This document shows, one piece after another, positions 43,994 through 52,139 of a stretch of 64,000 bases of DNA (its first letter is position 1; each line of letters starts with the position of its first letter). Where the stretch lies: contig NZ_JAPEOQ010000001.1 in NCBI RefSeq assembly GCF_026341035.1, positions 5,704,001 to 5,768,000 of the forward strand, given 5' to 3'. The notes beneath the pieces are model-generated. The model had not been told where the DNA came from and did no database searches. It saw only the letters and a program-made list of their open reading frames with translations. A program made the position numbers and the translations under genes. This DNA comes from Streptomyces sp. NBC_01016. Lineage in GTDB: Bacteria; Actinomycetota; Actinomycetes; Streptomycetales; Streptomycetaceae.

Positions 43994-44014
43994 GTCACCG
44001 ACCACCCTGGTGAC
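43994..44014. promoter_or_regulatory. Dyad GTCACC-n9-GGTGAC upstream of the oxygenase
   Basis: Perfect six-base arms at 43994-43999 and 44009-44014, about 45 bases before the oxygenase start; a candidate IclR operator. Confidence 0.5.
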
Positions 44015-44038
44015 CTGGACCACAGCCCCACAACGCCA

Positions 44039-44055
44039 CTTCCGTCAGACGGAAG
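44039..44055 (-). terminator. Short inverted repeat over the IclR stop codon
   Basis: CTTCCGTC (44039-44046) and GACGGAAG (44048-44055) around one base. It spans the IclR stop codon at 44045-44047, so it is either a compact terminator or a second operator for the oxygenase promoter. Confidence 0.35.
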
Positions 44056-44812
44056 CCGGGGGTGCGGTCGAGGCGGGTTGCCAGCCCAGAGCGCGCGAAA
44101 TGCCCCGCCCGGCCAGCTGTACCGCCGGAATCAGCGCAGGCGTCCGCGCGCCCTCGACCGGTACGACGACGGACACCGCGGCGACGACATCCCCGCGCGG
44201 CCCGCGCACCGGAGCCGCCACCGACAGCGCGTCGTCGGTGATCTGACGGTCGCTCACCGCGACGCCGCTGCGCCGCACTTCGGCCAGCATCCGGCGCAGC
44301 CGGACCGGATCGGTGACGGTGTAGGGGGTGAACGGGTCGAGCCCGCCCTGCGGGTAGCGGTCCTGGAGGTCGAGGTCGCCGTGCGCGAGCAGCACCAGAC
44401 CCACGCCCGTCGCGTGCAGCGGCCAGCGCGCGCCGACCCGTGAGTGCACGCCCACCGCCGAACGGCCCGACAGGCGCTCGATGTAGACGACCTCCAGGCC
44501 GTCGCGCACCGCGAGGTGCACGTTCTCGTGCGTGGCCTCGTACAGGTCCTCGAGGAACGGCAGGGCCGCCTGCCGCAGGCCGAGGCCGCGCGGGGCGAGC
44601 GCCGCGATCTCCCACAGGCGCAGGCCCACGTGGTAGTTCCCCGCCTCGTCGCGCTCCAGGGCGCCCCAGCGGGAGAGCGCGCCGACGAGCCGGTGCGCGG
44701 TGGGCAGCGGAAGCTCGGCGCGATGCGCGAGCTGGGTCAGTGTGAGCGACGGGTGGTCCTGGTCGAAGGCGCCGAGCGCGTCGAGCAGCCGGTCGCTCGC
44801 GGAGCGGGTCAC
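44045..44812 (-). CDS. IclR-family transcriptional regulator
   Basis: 255 residues: winged helix (DQDHPSLTLTQLAHRAELPLPTAHRLVGALSRWGALERDEAGNYHVG) and an IclR effector domain (NVHLAVRDGLEVVYIERLSG, LHATGVGLVLLAHG, GVAVSDRQITDDALSVAAPV). Members such as PcaR/PobR control aromatic catabolism. Start is GTG 44812, nine bases after the hydrolase stop, so both share a transcript. It most likely governs the oxygenase operon downstream on the same strand. Confidence 0.92.
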   Translation of the reverse strand: MTRSASDRLLDALGAFDQDHPSLTLTQLAHRAELPLPTAHRLVGALSRWGALERDEAGNYHVGLRLWEIAALAPRGLGLRQAALPFLEDLYEATHENVHLAVRDGLEVVYIERLSGRSAVGVHSRVGARWPLHATGVGLVLLAHGDLDLQDRYPQGGLDPFTPYTVTDPVRLRRMLAEVRRSGVAVSDRQITDDALSVAAPVRGPRGDVVAAVSVVVPVEGARTPALIPAVQLAGRGISRALGWQPASTAPPASV

Positions 44813-44821
44813 GATCCCGCC

Positions 44822-45634
44822 CTACCCGGTCGGACAGCGGTCGCGGAGGAAGTCCAGGAGTACGGAGTTGAACAGCTCGGGCTGCTCGACGCCCGGCAGA
44901 TGCCCGGCCCCGTCGATCACCCGCAGCAGCGAGTCCGGCACCAGCTTCACGATCTCCTCGGAGTCCGGGACCGGCGTGTACGCGTCGTCCGCGCCGACCA
45001 CGACGAGCGCGGGAACCCGGGCCGCCGCGAGGCTGTCGCGGTAGTCGGGGCGCTCGGCCCGCCCGCGCAGCGCCGCCGCGGCCCCGCGCGGGTCGGTGAC
45101 CTGCATCATGCCGAGGACATGCGCGGCGACCTCCGGCAGCGCGGCCACGTTGTACCGCGCGAGCATCTTGTCGATGACCTCGTCCGCGTACGCGCTCATG
45201 CCCTCGGCGAGCAGCCGCACCGCGAGCCGGTTGCGGTGGACCTTGCCCTCGGGGGTCTCGGGCGGCGCCGAGGTGTCGGACAGGACGAGCGCGCGGGTGC
45301 GGTCCGGGTGCCGCAGGTGGAACTCCATGGCGATCTGGCCGCCCATGGACACACCACCGACCACGGCGGTGTCGATGTCCAGCTCGTCCAGGAGCGCGAC
45401 GACGTCGTCCGCGAAGCGCGAGAGCAGCACCTGCCCCGGAGTGACATCGCTCTCGCCGTACCCGCGCAGATCGGGCAGGAGCACCCGGTACCCGGCCGCC
45501 GTGAGCGCGTCGGCCTGAGTGGCCCACAGGGTCCGGTTGAACGGATGCCCGTGGATCAGCACGATCGCGACACCGTCCGCGGGACCGAGGTCGTCGTACC
45601 GCAAAACGGTGCCGTCCTGCGTGAATCGGGGCAT
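44822..45634 (-). CDS. Alpha/beta hydrolase, enol-lactonase-like
   Basis: 270 residues. Oxyanion region LIHGHPFNRTLW, nucleophile elbow GGVSMGGQIAMEF (Ser near 98), acid Asp in VVGADDAYTP and His in GAGHLPGVEQP. Overall closest to 3-oxoadipate enol-lactonases (PcaD) and related C-C or ester hydrolases, which fits an aromatic-degradation cluster, but the fold is too common for a firm substrate. ATG 45634 has GGAG upstream. Confidence 0.88.
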   Translation of the reverse strand: MPRFTQDGTVLRYDDLGPADGVAIVLIHGHPFNRTLWATQADALTAAGYRVLLPDLRGYGESDVTPGQVLLSRFADDVVALLDELDIDTAVVGGVSMGGQIAMEFHLRHPDRTRALVLSDTSAPPETPEGKVHRNRLAVRLLAEGMSAYADEVIDKMLARYNVAALPEVAAHVLGMMQVTDPRGAAAALRGRAERPDYRDSLAAARVPALVVVGADDAYTPVPDSEEIVKLVPDSLLRVIDGAGHLPGVEQPELFNSVLLDFLRDRCPTG

Positions 45635-45811
45635 GGAGTGCTCCAGGTTGGGTCGGACCCGCGCGGGGTGAGTGCCGGAACCGTACGGCGCGGGCGTGGG
45701 CATGATCAAGAGTGTTGGCCGGTCAGAGCGGCCGGGACGGCCCTTCTAGACTGGTGGTGCTGCGTCCTCGCCCCGTGGCCCGCAGCCCGCACCACCGAAC
45801 CAGGAACCACC

Positions 45812-46666
45812 GTGAACACCCAGCACCAGGCGACCGCCGCCACCCCGCCCGACATCCGCCTGGTCGTCACCGACATGGACGGCACGCTCCTGGACGGCGA
45901 CGGGAAGATCCCGGATTCCCTCTGGCCGCTCTTGGCCGAAATGAACCGCCGAGGCATCGCCTTCTGCCCCGCCAGCGGCCGGCAGTACGCCACGCTCGCC
46001 GCCCAGTTCGACGCCGTGGACGACGGCGGCATGGTCTACGTCGCGGAGAACGGCGCCTACGTCGTGCGCGGCGGCGCCGAGATCAGCTCCGATCCGCTGG
46101 AGCCGGCCGTCGTCGAGTGGATCGTCAAGGCGGTGCGCGCTCTCGTCGACGAGGGCGGGGCCGACGCGGGCGTCGTCGTCTGCGGGAAGCGGTCCGCCTA
46201 CGTGGAGCGCTCCGACGAGGCGTTCATGACGCAGGTCCGCAAGTACTACGCCGCCCACGAGATCGTCGCCGACGCCACCGCCGTCGAGGACGAGTTCGTC
46301 AAGGTCGCGCTCTTCGACTTCGGCAACGCGCAGGACACCACCGCCCCGCTCCTCGCCCCGCTCACCGACTCGCACCAGGTCGTCGTCTCCAGCCGGCACT
46401 GGATCGACGTCATGAACCCGGCCGCGAACAAGGGCGCCGCCGTCCGCAGGCTCCAGGACGCCCTGGGCGTCACGCCCGCGCAGACCGTGGTGTTCGGCGA
46501 CTACCGCAACGACCTGGAGATGCTGGACACCGCCGACTGGTCCTACGCCATGGCCAACGCCCACCCCGACGTCCTCGACCGCGCCCGGCTGCGCGCCCCG
46601 GCCAACACCGAGAACGGCGTCGTCCGCACGGTCAGCGATCTGCTCGGGCTCGCGGTGCAGCCGTAA
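45812..46666 (+). CDS. HAD-family hydrolase, Cof type
   Basis: 284 residues of the Cof/SupH subfamily IIB. The nucleophile motif is VVTDMDGTLLDGDG, motif II PASGRQ, motif III Lys in NKGAAV and motif IV VFGDYRNDLEML. Usual substrates are sugar phosphates or flavin/pyridoxal phosphates. GTG 45812 with AGGA nine bases upstream. Confidence 0.92.
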   Translation: MNTQHQATAATPPDIRLVVTDMDGTLLDGDGKIPDSLWPLLAEMNRRGIAFCPASGRQYATLAAQFDAVDDGGMVYVAENGAYVVRGGAEISSDPLEPAVVEWIVKAVRALVDEGGADAGVVVCGKRSAYVERSDEAFMTQVRKYYAAHEIVADATAVEDEFVKVALFDFGNAQDTTAPLLAPLTDSHQVVVSSRHWIDVMNPAANKGAAVRRLQDALGVTPAQTVVFGDYRNDLEMLDTADWSYAMANAHPDVLDRARLRAPANTENGVVRTVSDLLGLAVQP

Positions 46667-46706
46667 GTTACTGAACCGTAACCTTCCCGGTGCTACTCGC
46701 GGTAAC
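46667..46706. promoter_or_regulatory. Possible operator GTTAC-n6-GTAAC before the lipase
   Basis: GTTAC (46667-46671) and GTAAC (46678-46682) form a dyad starting right after the HAD stop; GGTAAC recurs at 46701-46706. It lies 140-180 bases before the lipase start codon. Confidence 0.4.
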
Positions 46707-46844
46707 GGTGTTCTGGATAGCGTCCGGCAAGGCGTGTGGTGGCGGTGGGACGACCGCTCCGAACGCGCCGTCGGCCTGCCCGATGTTCCGGCCGACAGCC
46801 GCCAGGCGGGGGGTCACCCCCCGCCCGTAGACCGGAGGTTCGCC

Positions 46845-48182
46845 ATGCCCACCGCTCCCACCCGCCTGCTGGCCGCTGCCGTCACCGTCGCCGCGTGTGT
46901 CGGCGCCCAGGCCGTGCCCGCCGCGGCGGCCACCGGATCGGACGCCTCCGGCGACACCGTCTCGCGCGGTGTCACGATCCCCGCCTTCTACAACCCGCCG
47001 GCCGAACTGCCCGCCGCCAACGGAACGTTGATGCGCAGCGAGGGCCTCCCGCTCGCCCTCAGCCTGCCCGGCCTGCACGGACCGCTGCCCGGCAAGGCGA
47101 CCCGCATCATGTACAAGACCACCGACTCCAACGGGAAGCCCGCGGCGTCCACGGGCGCGTACATCGAGCCCAGCGCCAAGTGGCGCGGCGCCGGGCCCCG
47201 TCCGCTCGTCGCGCTCGCCCCCGGCACGCAGGGGCAGGGCGACCAGTGCGCCGCGTCGATGGGGCTCGAGCACCCGATCGTGTTCAACGGGCAGACGCTG
47301 GTGGCCGGTTACGAGGACCTGGCGATCTACCGGCTCCTCGCCAAGGGCGTCGCCGTCGTCGTCACCGACTACATCGGCCTGGGCGCCACCGACCGCCTGC
47401 ACACCTACGTGAACCGGCAGGACGAGGCCCACGCGGTGCTCGACGCCGTGCGGGCCGCCCGCGCCCTCAAGGACGCCACCGTCACCAGCGGTTCGCGGGT
47501 CGGCCTCTTCGGCTACAGCCAGGGCGGCGGCGCCACCGCCGCTGCCGCCGAACTCCAGCCGACGTACGCACCGGATGTCACGCTCTCCGGAACGTACGCG
47601 GGGGCGCCGCCGGCCGACCTGACCGAGACGACCAAGGCCATCGACGGCACCGACCTCGTCGGGGCGCTCGGCTGGTCGCTCAACGGGTTCCTGCAGTCCG
47701 ACCCGGAGCTTCGGGCGATCGCCGACAAGCACCTGAACGACAAGGGTCGGGCCGCCCTGAAGGACCTCTCCACGGCGTGCGTCGGCGACGCCATCCTCGG
47801 CTACTCGTCCCAGAAGAGTTCGACCTGGACGAAGGACGGCGAGAGCCTCGAGGACATCATCAAGGCCGAGCCGCGCCTCCAGGAGTTCCTCGCCCAGCAG
47901 CGCATCGGCACCATCGAGCCGCAGAGCCCGGTGCGCGTCGCCACGGGTGTGAGCGACAACCTCGTCCCGCACGGCCAGGCACGCCAGTTGGCCGTCGACT
48001 GGTGCGGCCGCGGTGCCCAGGTCACGTACAAGGCGGTGAACATCCCGGACGTCGGCCGCGCCCTGATCAACCACTTCGCCCCGCTGCTCACCGACCAGGG
48101 ACCGGCCATCAACTGGCTCACCGACCGCCTCTCGGGAGAGCCGGCCACGTCCACCTGTGGCGAACTCCCCGCGCAGCGCTGA
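46845..48182 (+). CDS. Secreted lipase (LIP-type triacylglycerol lipase)
   Basis: 445 residues. Signal peptide MPTAPTRLLAAAVTVAACVGAQAVPAAAA, then the secretory-lipase fold: PRPLVALAPGTQGQGDQC oxyanion region, nucleophile elbow LFGYSQGGGATAAA near residue 230, Asp in VATGVSDNLVP and His in LINHFAP. The family hydrolyses long-chain esters and is common in actinomycetes. GGAGG lies seven bases before ATG 46845. Confidence 0.9.
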   Translation: MPTAPTRLLAAAVTVAACVGAQAVPAAAATGSDASGDTVSRGVTIPAFYNPPAELPAANGTLMRSEGLPLALSLPGLHGPLPGKATRIMYKTTDSNGKPAASTGAYIEPSAKWRGAGPRPLVALAPGTQGQGDQCAASMGLEHPIVFNGQTLVAGYEDLAIYRLLAKGVAVVVTDYIGLGATDRLHTYVNRQDEAHAVLDAVRAARALKDATVTSGSRVGLFGYSQGGGATAAAAELQPTYAPDVTLSGTYAGAPPADLTETTKAIDGTDLVGALGWSLNGFLQSDPELRAIADKHLNDKGRAALKDLSTACVGDAILGYSSQKSSTWTKDGESLEDIIKAEPRLQEFLAQQRIGTIEPQSPVRVATGVSDNLVPHGQARQLAVDWCGRGAQVTYKAVNIPDVGRALINHFAPLLTDQGPAINWLTDRLSGEPATSTCGELPAQR

Positions 48183-48241
48183 CCGTACGGGCGGGTGCCG
48201 TGGCACGATGACGACCACCGCACCCGTCCGAAGGGAACCCC

Positions 48242-48649
48242 GTGCCCCGTGCCGTCACCCTGATCCGCTCCGACGCCCTCTCCGATGTCGCGGAGTACGC
48301 CTACGCGGCCACCGCGCCGGCCGAGGCGCGGCTCGTCTTCCTCGCGGGTTCCTGCCCGTTGGACAAGGACGGCTCGACCGTCGCGGTCGGCGACTTCGCC
48401 GGTCAGGCGGCCCAGTGTGTCGCGAACATGCGCCTCGCCCTCGACGCGGCCGGCGCCGGTCTCGAGGACGTCATCAGCACCCGCGTCCTCGTCGCGTCGA
48501 CGCGGCAGGAGGACCTGGTCAAGGCCTGGGAAGTGGTGCGTGACGCCTTGGGCGACCACGACGTACCCAGCACCTTGATGGGTGTCACCGTGCTCGGCTA
48601 CGCCGACCAGCTCGTCGAGGTCGAGGCGGTCGCCGCGGTGGTCGACTGA
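48242..48649 (+). CDS. RidA-family protein
   Basis: 135 residues with the YjgF/RidA fold, which deaminates reactive enamine/imine intermediates from PLP enzymes. Conserved parts are LVFLAGSCPLDKDG, QAAQCVANMRLALDAAGAGLEDVISTRVLV and LVEVEAVAAV. The catalytic Arg of archetypal RidA (STRVLVAS here) is present at the expected place. GTG 48242 has AAGGGAA upstream. A strong terminator follows. Confidence 0.9.
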   Translation: MPRAVTLIRSDALSDVAEYAYAATAPAEARLVFLAGSCPLDKDGSTVAVGDFAGQAAQCVANMRLALDAAGAGLEDVISTRVLVASTRQEDLVKAWEVVRDALGDHDVPSTLMGVTVLGYADQLVEVEAVAAVVD

Positions 48650-48659
48650 GACACGCGAA

Positions 48660-48696
48660 GGCCCCGACTCCCGTGCGGAACACGGGAGTCGGGGCC
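48660..48696. terminator. Perfect 16-bp terminator stem
   Basis: GGCCCCGACTCCCGTG (48660-48675) and CACGGGAGTCGGGGCC (48681-48696) with loop CGGAA, between convergent RidA and SulP genes. Confidence 0.85.
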
Positions 48697-48713
48697 GATG
48701 CGTCTGAATTGGA

Positions 48714-50207
48714 TCAGGCCGAGGTGACCTTCACCGGCTCCGTCTCCGCGGAGCTGTGCCGTTCGGCCCAGTTCTCCAGAGCCGTGCGGCACGCGTGGTC
48801 CAGGTGGTGGACCCCGCTCAGGTTCAGTTCGACCGGGCGGTCCTGCGGGAGCGCCTCCAGGCTGTCGAGGATCTTCGGCAGCTTCAGGAAGGTCGCGTTG
48901 CCCGTCAGGTGTGCCTGGATCGGGCCCGCTCCCTTGTCTATGACCTCCAGCTTGACGTGCGAGGCGTCCCAGGCGGTCTTGATGACCGACAGGGCGAGGC
49001 CGATGAGCACGCCCTCGAACATGCTGATCGCCACGATCGACACCGCGGTGACGACCAGGATCAGCGCCTCACCGCGATGGTCGCGCCAGAGCTTCACCAG
49101 GGCCCGTACGGGCACCAGCTTCGCCCCGGCGTGCACCAGCACGCCCGCGAGGGCCGGGATCGGGATGTAGGCGAGCAGCGCCGGCAGCAGCGCCGCGAAC
49201 AGCAGTAGCCAGACGCCGTGCATGACCCGCGACGCCTTCGTCCTGGCGCCCGCCTGCACATTGGCCGAGCTGCGCACGATCACCGCGGTCATCGGCAGCG
49301 CGCCGAGCACGCCGCACACCGCGTTGCCCGCGCCCTGCGCGAGCAGTTCCTTGTCGTACTGGGTGCGCGGACCGTCGTGCATCCGGTCCACGGCGGCCGC
49401 GCTGAACAGTGACTCGGCGGACGCGATCAGGGTGAACGCCACGATCGTGCCGAGCACACCGACGGTGGCGAGCTCGCCGAACGAGCCGAGGGGCGGCGGC
49501 TGGATCGAACCGATCAGGCCGTTGACCTCGACCATGGCGACGGGTGCGTTGAACACGAACGCCGCCAGCATCGCCAGGCCCACCGCGGCGAGCGGTCCCG
49601 GAACGACGCGCGCCTTGCGCGGCATGTACTTCCAGAACACCAGGATCAGGACGGTACCGGCGCCGAGGGCGAGCGAGGCCAGCGCCCGGGTGCTGCCGAG
49701 CGTGTCGATGAAGGCTTCCGGCAGCCCGGCTATCTTGCCGAGCCCCGACTCCGGGGCCTTGGCGTCGAGGACCGAGTACATCTGGCCCGCGATCAGGACC
49801 AGGCCGATGCCGGCGAGCATGCCCTCGACGACCGAGACCGAGATGGCCCGGAAGTACCGGCCCACCTTCAGAGCGCCCATGGCGATCTGCAGCACGCCGG
49901 TCGCGAGGACGATGACGCCGAGTATCGGAAGGCCGAACTCCTGCACCGCTTCGTACACGAGGACGGTCAACCCGGCTGCCGGGCCCGACACTTGGAGACT
50001 GCTGCCGCGCATCAGGCCGGTGACGATGCCGCCGACGATGCCGGTGATCAGGCCGAGTTCCGCGGGCACACCCGAGGCGACGGCCACGCCGACGCACAGC
50101 GGAAGTGCCACGAGGAACACGACGAGCGAGGCGGTGAAGTCCGCCTTGAGATGAGGGAACTTCGGGGTTGGGGTGTGGGGGGTGGTTTCAGTCATGGTGG
50201 CGCTCAC
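48714..50207 (-). CDS. SulP-family anion (bicarbonate-type) transporter
   Basis: About 497 residues. A 12-14 helix SulP domain (FTASLVVFLVALPLCVGVAVASGVPAELGLITGIVGGIVTGLMRG) is followed by a C-terminal STAS domain (IQAHLTGNATFLKLPKILDSLEALP...). It lies directly behind a beta carbonic anhydrase gene with overlapping GTGA, a pairing known for bicarbonate transporters of the SulP family, so HCO3- is the best guess; sulfate is less likely without other sulfur genes. The GTG 50207 start gives the overlap; an internal ATG at 50195 is possible. Confidence 0.9.
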   Translation of the reverse strand: MSATMTETTPHTPTPKFPHLKADFTASLVVFLVALPLCVGVAVASGVPAELGLITGIVGGIVTGLMRGSSLQVSGPAAGLTVLVYEAVQEFGLPILGVIVLATGVLQIAMGALKVGRYFRAISVSVVEGMLAGIGLVLIAGQMYSVLDAKAPESGLGKIAGLPEAFIDTLGSTRALASLALGAGTVLILVFWKYMPRKARVVPGPLAAVGLAMLAAFVFNAPVAMVEVNGLIGSIQPPPLGSFGELATVGVLGTIVAFTLIASAESLFSAAAVDRMHDGPRTQYDKELLAQGAGNAVCGVLGALPMTAVIVRSSANVQAGARTKASRVMHGVWLLLFAALLPALLAYIPIPALAGVLVHAGAKLVPVRALVKLWRDHRGEALILVVTAVSIVAISMFEGVLIGLALSVIKTAWDASHVKLEVIDKGAGPIQAHLTGNATFLKLPKILDSLEALPQDRPVELNLSGVHHLDHACRTALENWAERHSSAETEPVKVTSA

Positions 50208-50785
50208 AGAGTCTCGAACGTGTCGGTGTCGACACGGTGTTCGCGGACGCCGCCGGTGTGCACCTCGTAGTACCAGCCGCGCAGCGTGAGGCGGCCGTCG
50301 GCGAGCCGGCGCTCCACACACGGGTAGGAGCGCAGCCGCAGCAGCTGGGCGAGGACGTGCTGTTGGACGGCCGAGGAGACCGTGACGTCGGCCGGGTCGC
50401 AGCCTCCGGGCTCGTCCGCGGCGTGCGCGAGCCAGTCCCGGACGGCGGGCACGGCCTCGAGGTCGTCGCCGCGCACCAGCGCGCCGACCGCCCCGCAGTG
50501 CGAGTGCCCGCACACGACGATGTCCTGGACGCCGAGGACTTCCACGGCGTATTCGATGGTGGCGGTCTCCCCGCAGGGGGTGCCGCCGGCGTACGGGGGC
50601 ACGATGTTGCCCGCGGTGCGGAGCTCGAAGAGCTCACCGGGGCGCGCGCCCGTGATCAGGGCCGGCACGACGCGAGAGTCGGAGCAGGTGATGAAGAGGA
50701 CCTGCGGGGACTGGCCGTCGGCGTGACTGGCGAACTCCTCAGGGCGCTGGCCAAACGTGCGGGCGTTGTCGATGAGGGGCTGCAT
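50204..50785 (-). CDS. Beta-class carbonic anhydrase
   Basis: 193 residues. Zinc ligands Cys and the Asp/Arg dyad are in ITCSDSRVVP near residue 34; His and the second Cys are in VVCGHSHCGAVGAL near 92. Interconverts CO2 and bicarbonate. ATG 50785 has GAGGA ten bases upstream. First gene of the pair with the SulP transporter: hydration of CO2 next to bicarbonate transport suggests carbon or pH homeostasis. Confidence 0.95.
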   Translation of the reverse strand: MQPLIDNARTFGQRPEEFASHADGQSPQVLFITCSDSRVVPALITGARPGELFELRTAGNIVPPYAGGTPCGETATIEYAVEVLGVQDIVVCGHSHCGAVGALVRGDDLEAVPAVRDWLAHAADEPGGCDPADVTVSSAVQQHVLAQLLRLRSYPCVERRLADGRLTLRGWYYEVHTGGVREHRVDTDTFETL

Positions 50786-50862
50786 GTGTGGTGATTCCTC
50801 CTGGCGCGCCGGCAGGGGCGCGTCGGACGGGCAGGACAGGTGGGAACGGCAACTGTCGGGAA

Positions 50863-51222
50863 TCAGCAGCGGAAGATCTGAAGGGACGCCGCTGTCAGCT
50901 CGTCGATGGATCTGTCCGGGCGGGCGTACGAGGCGTGCGGCGCGGTCGCCGACGCGGAGGTGACGTCCGGCACGGGTGACTCGGCGCAGGGGCAGGGCAG
51001 TTGGCTCGAGCCCGACGCCGTGCGATGGCGGTCGCGGGTGCGGACCGCTTCGGCGGGCCTCTGGGGCTCCGTCCCGTCGCCGTGACAGGCCTTCGTGTCG
51101 GCGGGTGTCGCGACCGAGGTATGTGCGGACGCGAACGAATGTCCGGACGCGAGCAGGGGAAGCGACAGCAGCAGGGCGATGACAAAGGCCATCGCCGTGC
51201 GCTTCCTCCCACCTCGGGACAT
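50863..51222 (-). CDS. Small secreted protein of unknown function
   Basis: 119 residues starting MSRGGRKRTAMAFVIALLLSLPLLASGHSFA, a clear signal peptide, followed by a polar region with four cysteines (KACHGD, LPCPCAE, IFRC at the end) and Ser/Ala/Thr-rich segments. GGGGGGAA lies just before the ATG. Nothing recognisable beyond export. It precedes the carbonic anhydrase gene on the same strand by 77 bases. The coding call is moderate because composition alone is not decisive. Confidence 0.55.
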   Translation of the reverse strand: MSRGGRKRTAMAFVIALLLSLPLLASGHSFASAHTSVATPADTKACHGDGTEPQRPAEAVRTRDRHRTASGSSQLPCPCAESPVPDVTSASATAPHASYARPDRSIDELTAASLQIFRC

Positions 51223-51395
51223 GTTCCCCCCTCGCGCATCTCTCACCAAGAGATCGCCAACGTACGGTCAACTGCTGGTCAAGAGCCAGGTTAACTCTGC
51301 AAAGGTGGCTCGTGGGTTAACTGAGTGTTTCGGCTCGAAGGATGGGCGAAAGATGGGGGTGTTTTGGCGTGAATGACACCCCTAGACTCGCGATC

Positions 51396-52130
51396 ATGAA
51401 TCAAGTCACCACAGACACCGAGACACCCCAAATCGCCGACGACACAAGCCTGTTCGGCACCATGGCCACGATGCGCGCCATGCGCCGGCTGCGCCCGGAA
51501 CCAATTTCCGACGAGCTGCTGGAAAGGCTGATTCAGGCAGCCGTGTGGGGGCCCAGTGGCGGCAATATGCAGCGCTACGAGTACGTCGTGGTCACCGACC
51601 CGGCAGTTATGGCGGAACTGGCACCTTTGTGGACACGTTGTGTGGACGCCTATCTGGCGACCACCGGCAAGTACGCGCCCGAGGGCATGGACGAAGCGGC
51701 GTACGGGCGCATGGTCGCAGCCATCGAGTACCAGCGCGACCACTTCGCCGAGACACCGGCGCTCGTCATCCCCTGCTACCAGTTCCCGCCGTCCCGCGTC
51801 GACGAGGAGGGCCTGCAGGCCTCGGTCACCGCGCTCGGCCCCACGGCGGCCGCCGCGCTGGCGAGCACGCAGGAGCGCTTCGCCGCACTCGCGGAGGGCT
51901 CCTGCGTCTACCCCGGCGTACAGAACCTGCTGCTCGCCGCGCGCGGCCTCGGTCTCGCCGCCAACATCACCATCTGGCACCTGATGCTGGAGGACGAGTG
52001 GAAGGCCGCGCTCGGCATCCCCGACGACATGCGGACGTTCGCGGCCATCCCGGTCGGATGGCCGCTCGGCCGCTTCGGCCCGGTGCGCCGCAGGCCGGTC
52101 GAGGAGGTGCTGCACCGGAACCGCTGGTAG
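51396..52130 (+). CDS. Nitroreductase-family flavoprotein
   Basis: 244 residues. The FMN-binding start TMRAMRRLRPEPISDELLERLIQAAVWGPSGGNMQRYEYVVV and the GVQNLLLAARGLGLAANIT helix are typical of the nitro-FMN-reductase superfamily; GWPLGRFGPVRRRPVEEV closes the fold. Likely an NAD(P)H-dependent reductase of nitro, quinone or enone substrates. Two copies of GGTTAACT (51289-51296 and 51315-51322) lie upstream and could be regulatory. Confidence 0.92.
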   Translation: MNQVTTDTETPQIADDTSLFGTMATMRAMRRLRPEPISDELLERLIQAAVWGPSGGNMQRYEYVVVTDPAVMAELAPLWTRCVDAYLATTGKYAPEGMDEAAYGRMVAAIEYQRDHFAETPALVIPCYQFPPSRVDEEGLQASVTALGPTAAAALASTQERFAALAEGSCVYPGVQNLLLAARGLGLAANITIWHLMLEDEWKAALGIPDDMRTFAAIPVGWPLGRFGPVRRRPVEEVLHRNRW

Positions 52131-52139
52131 GTCGCGCGC

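Noticed and set aside
48714..50785. Sulfate assimilation locus
   Set aside because: SulP is paired with a beta carbonic anhydrase and no sulfur genes are present; bicarbonate transport fits better.
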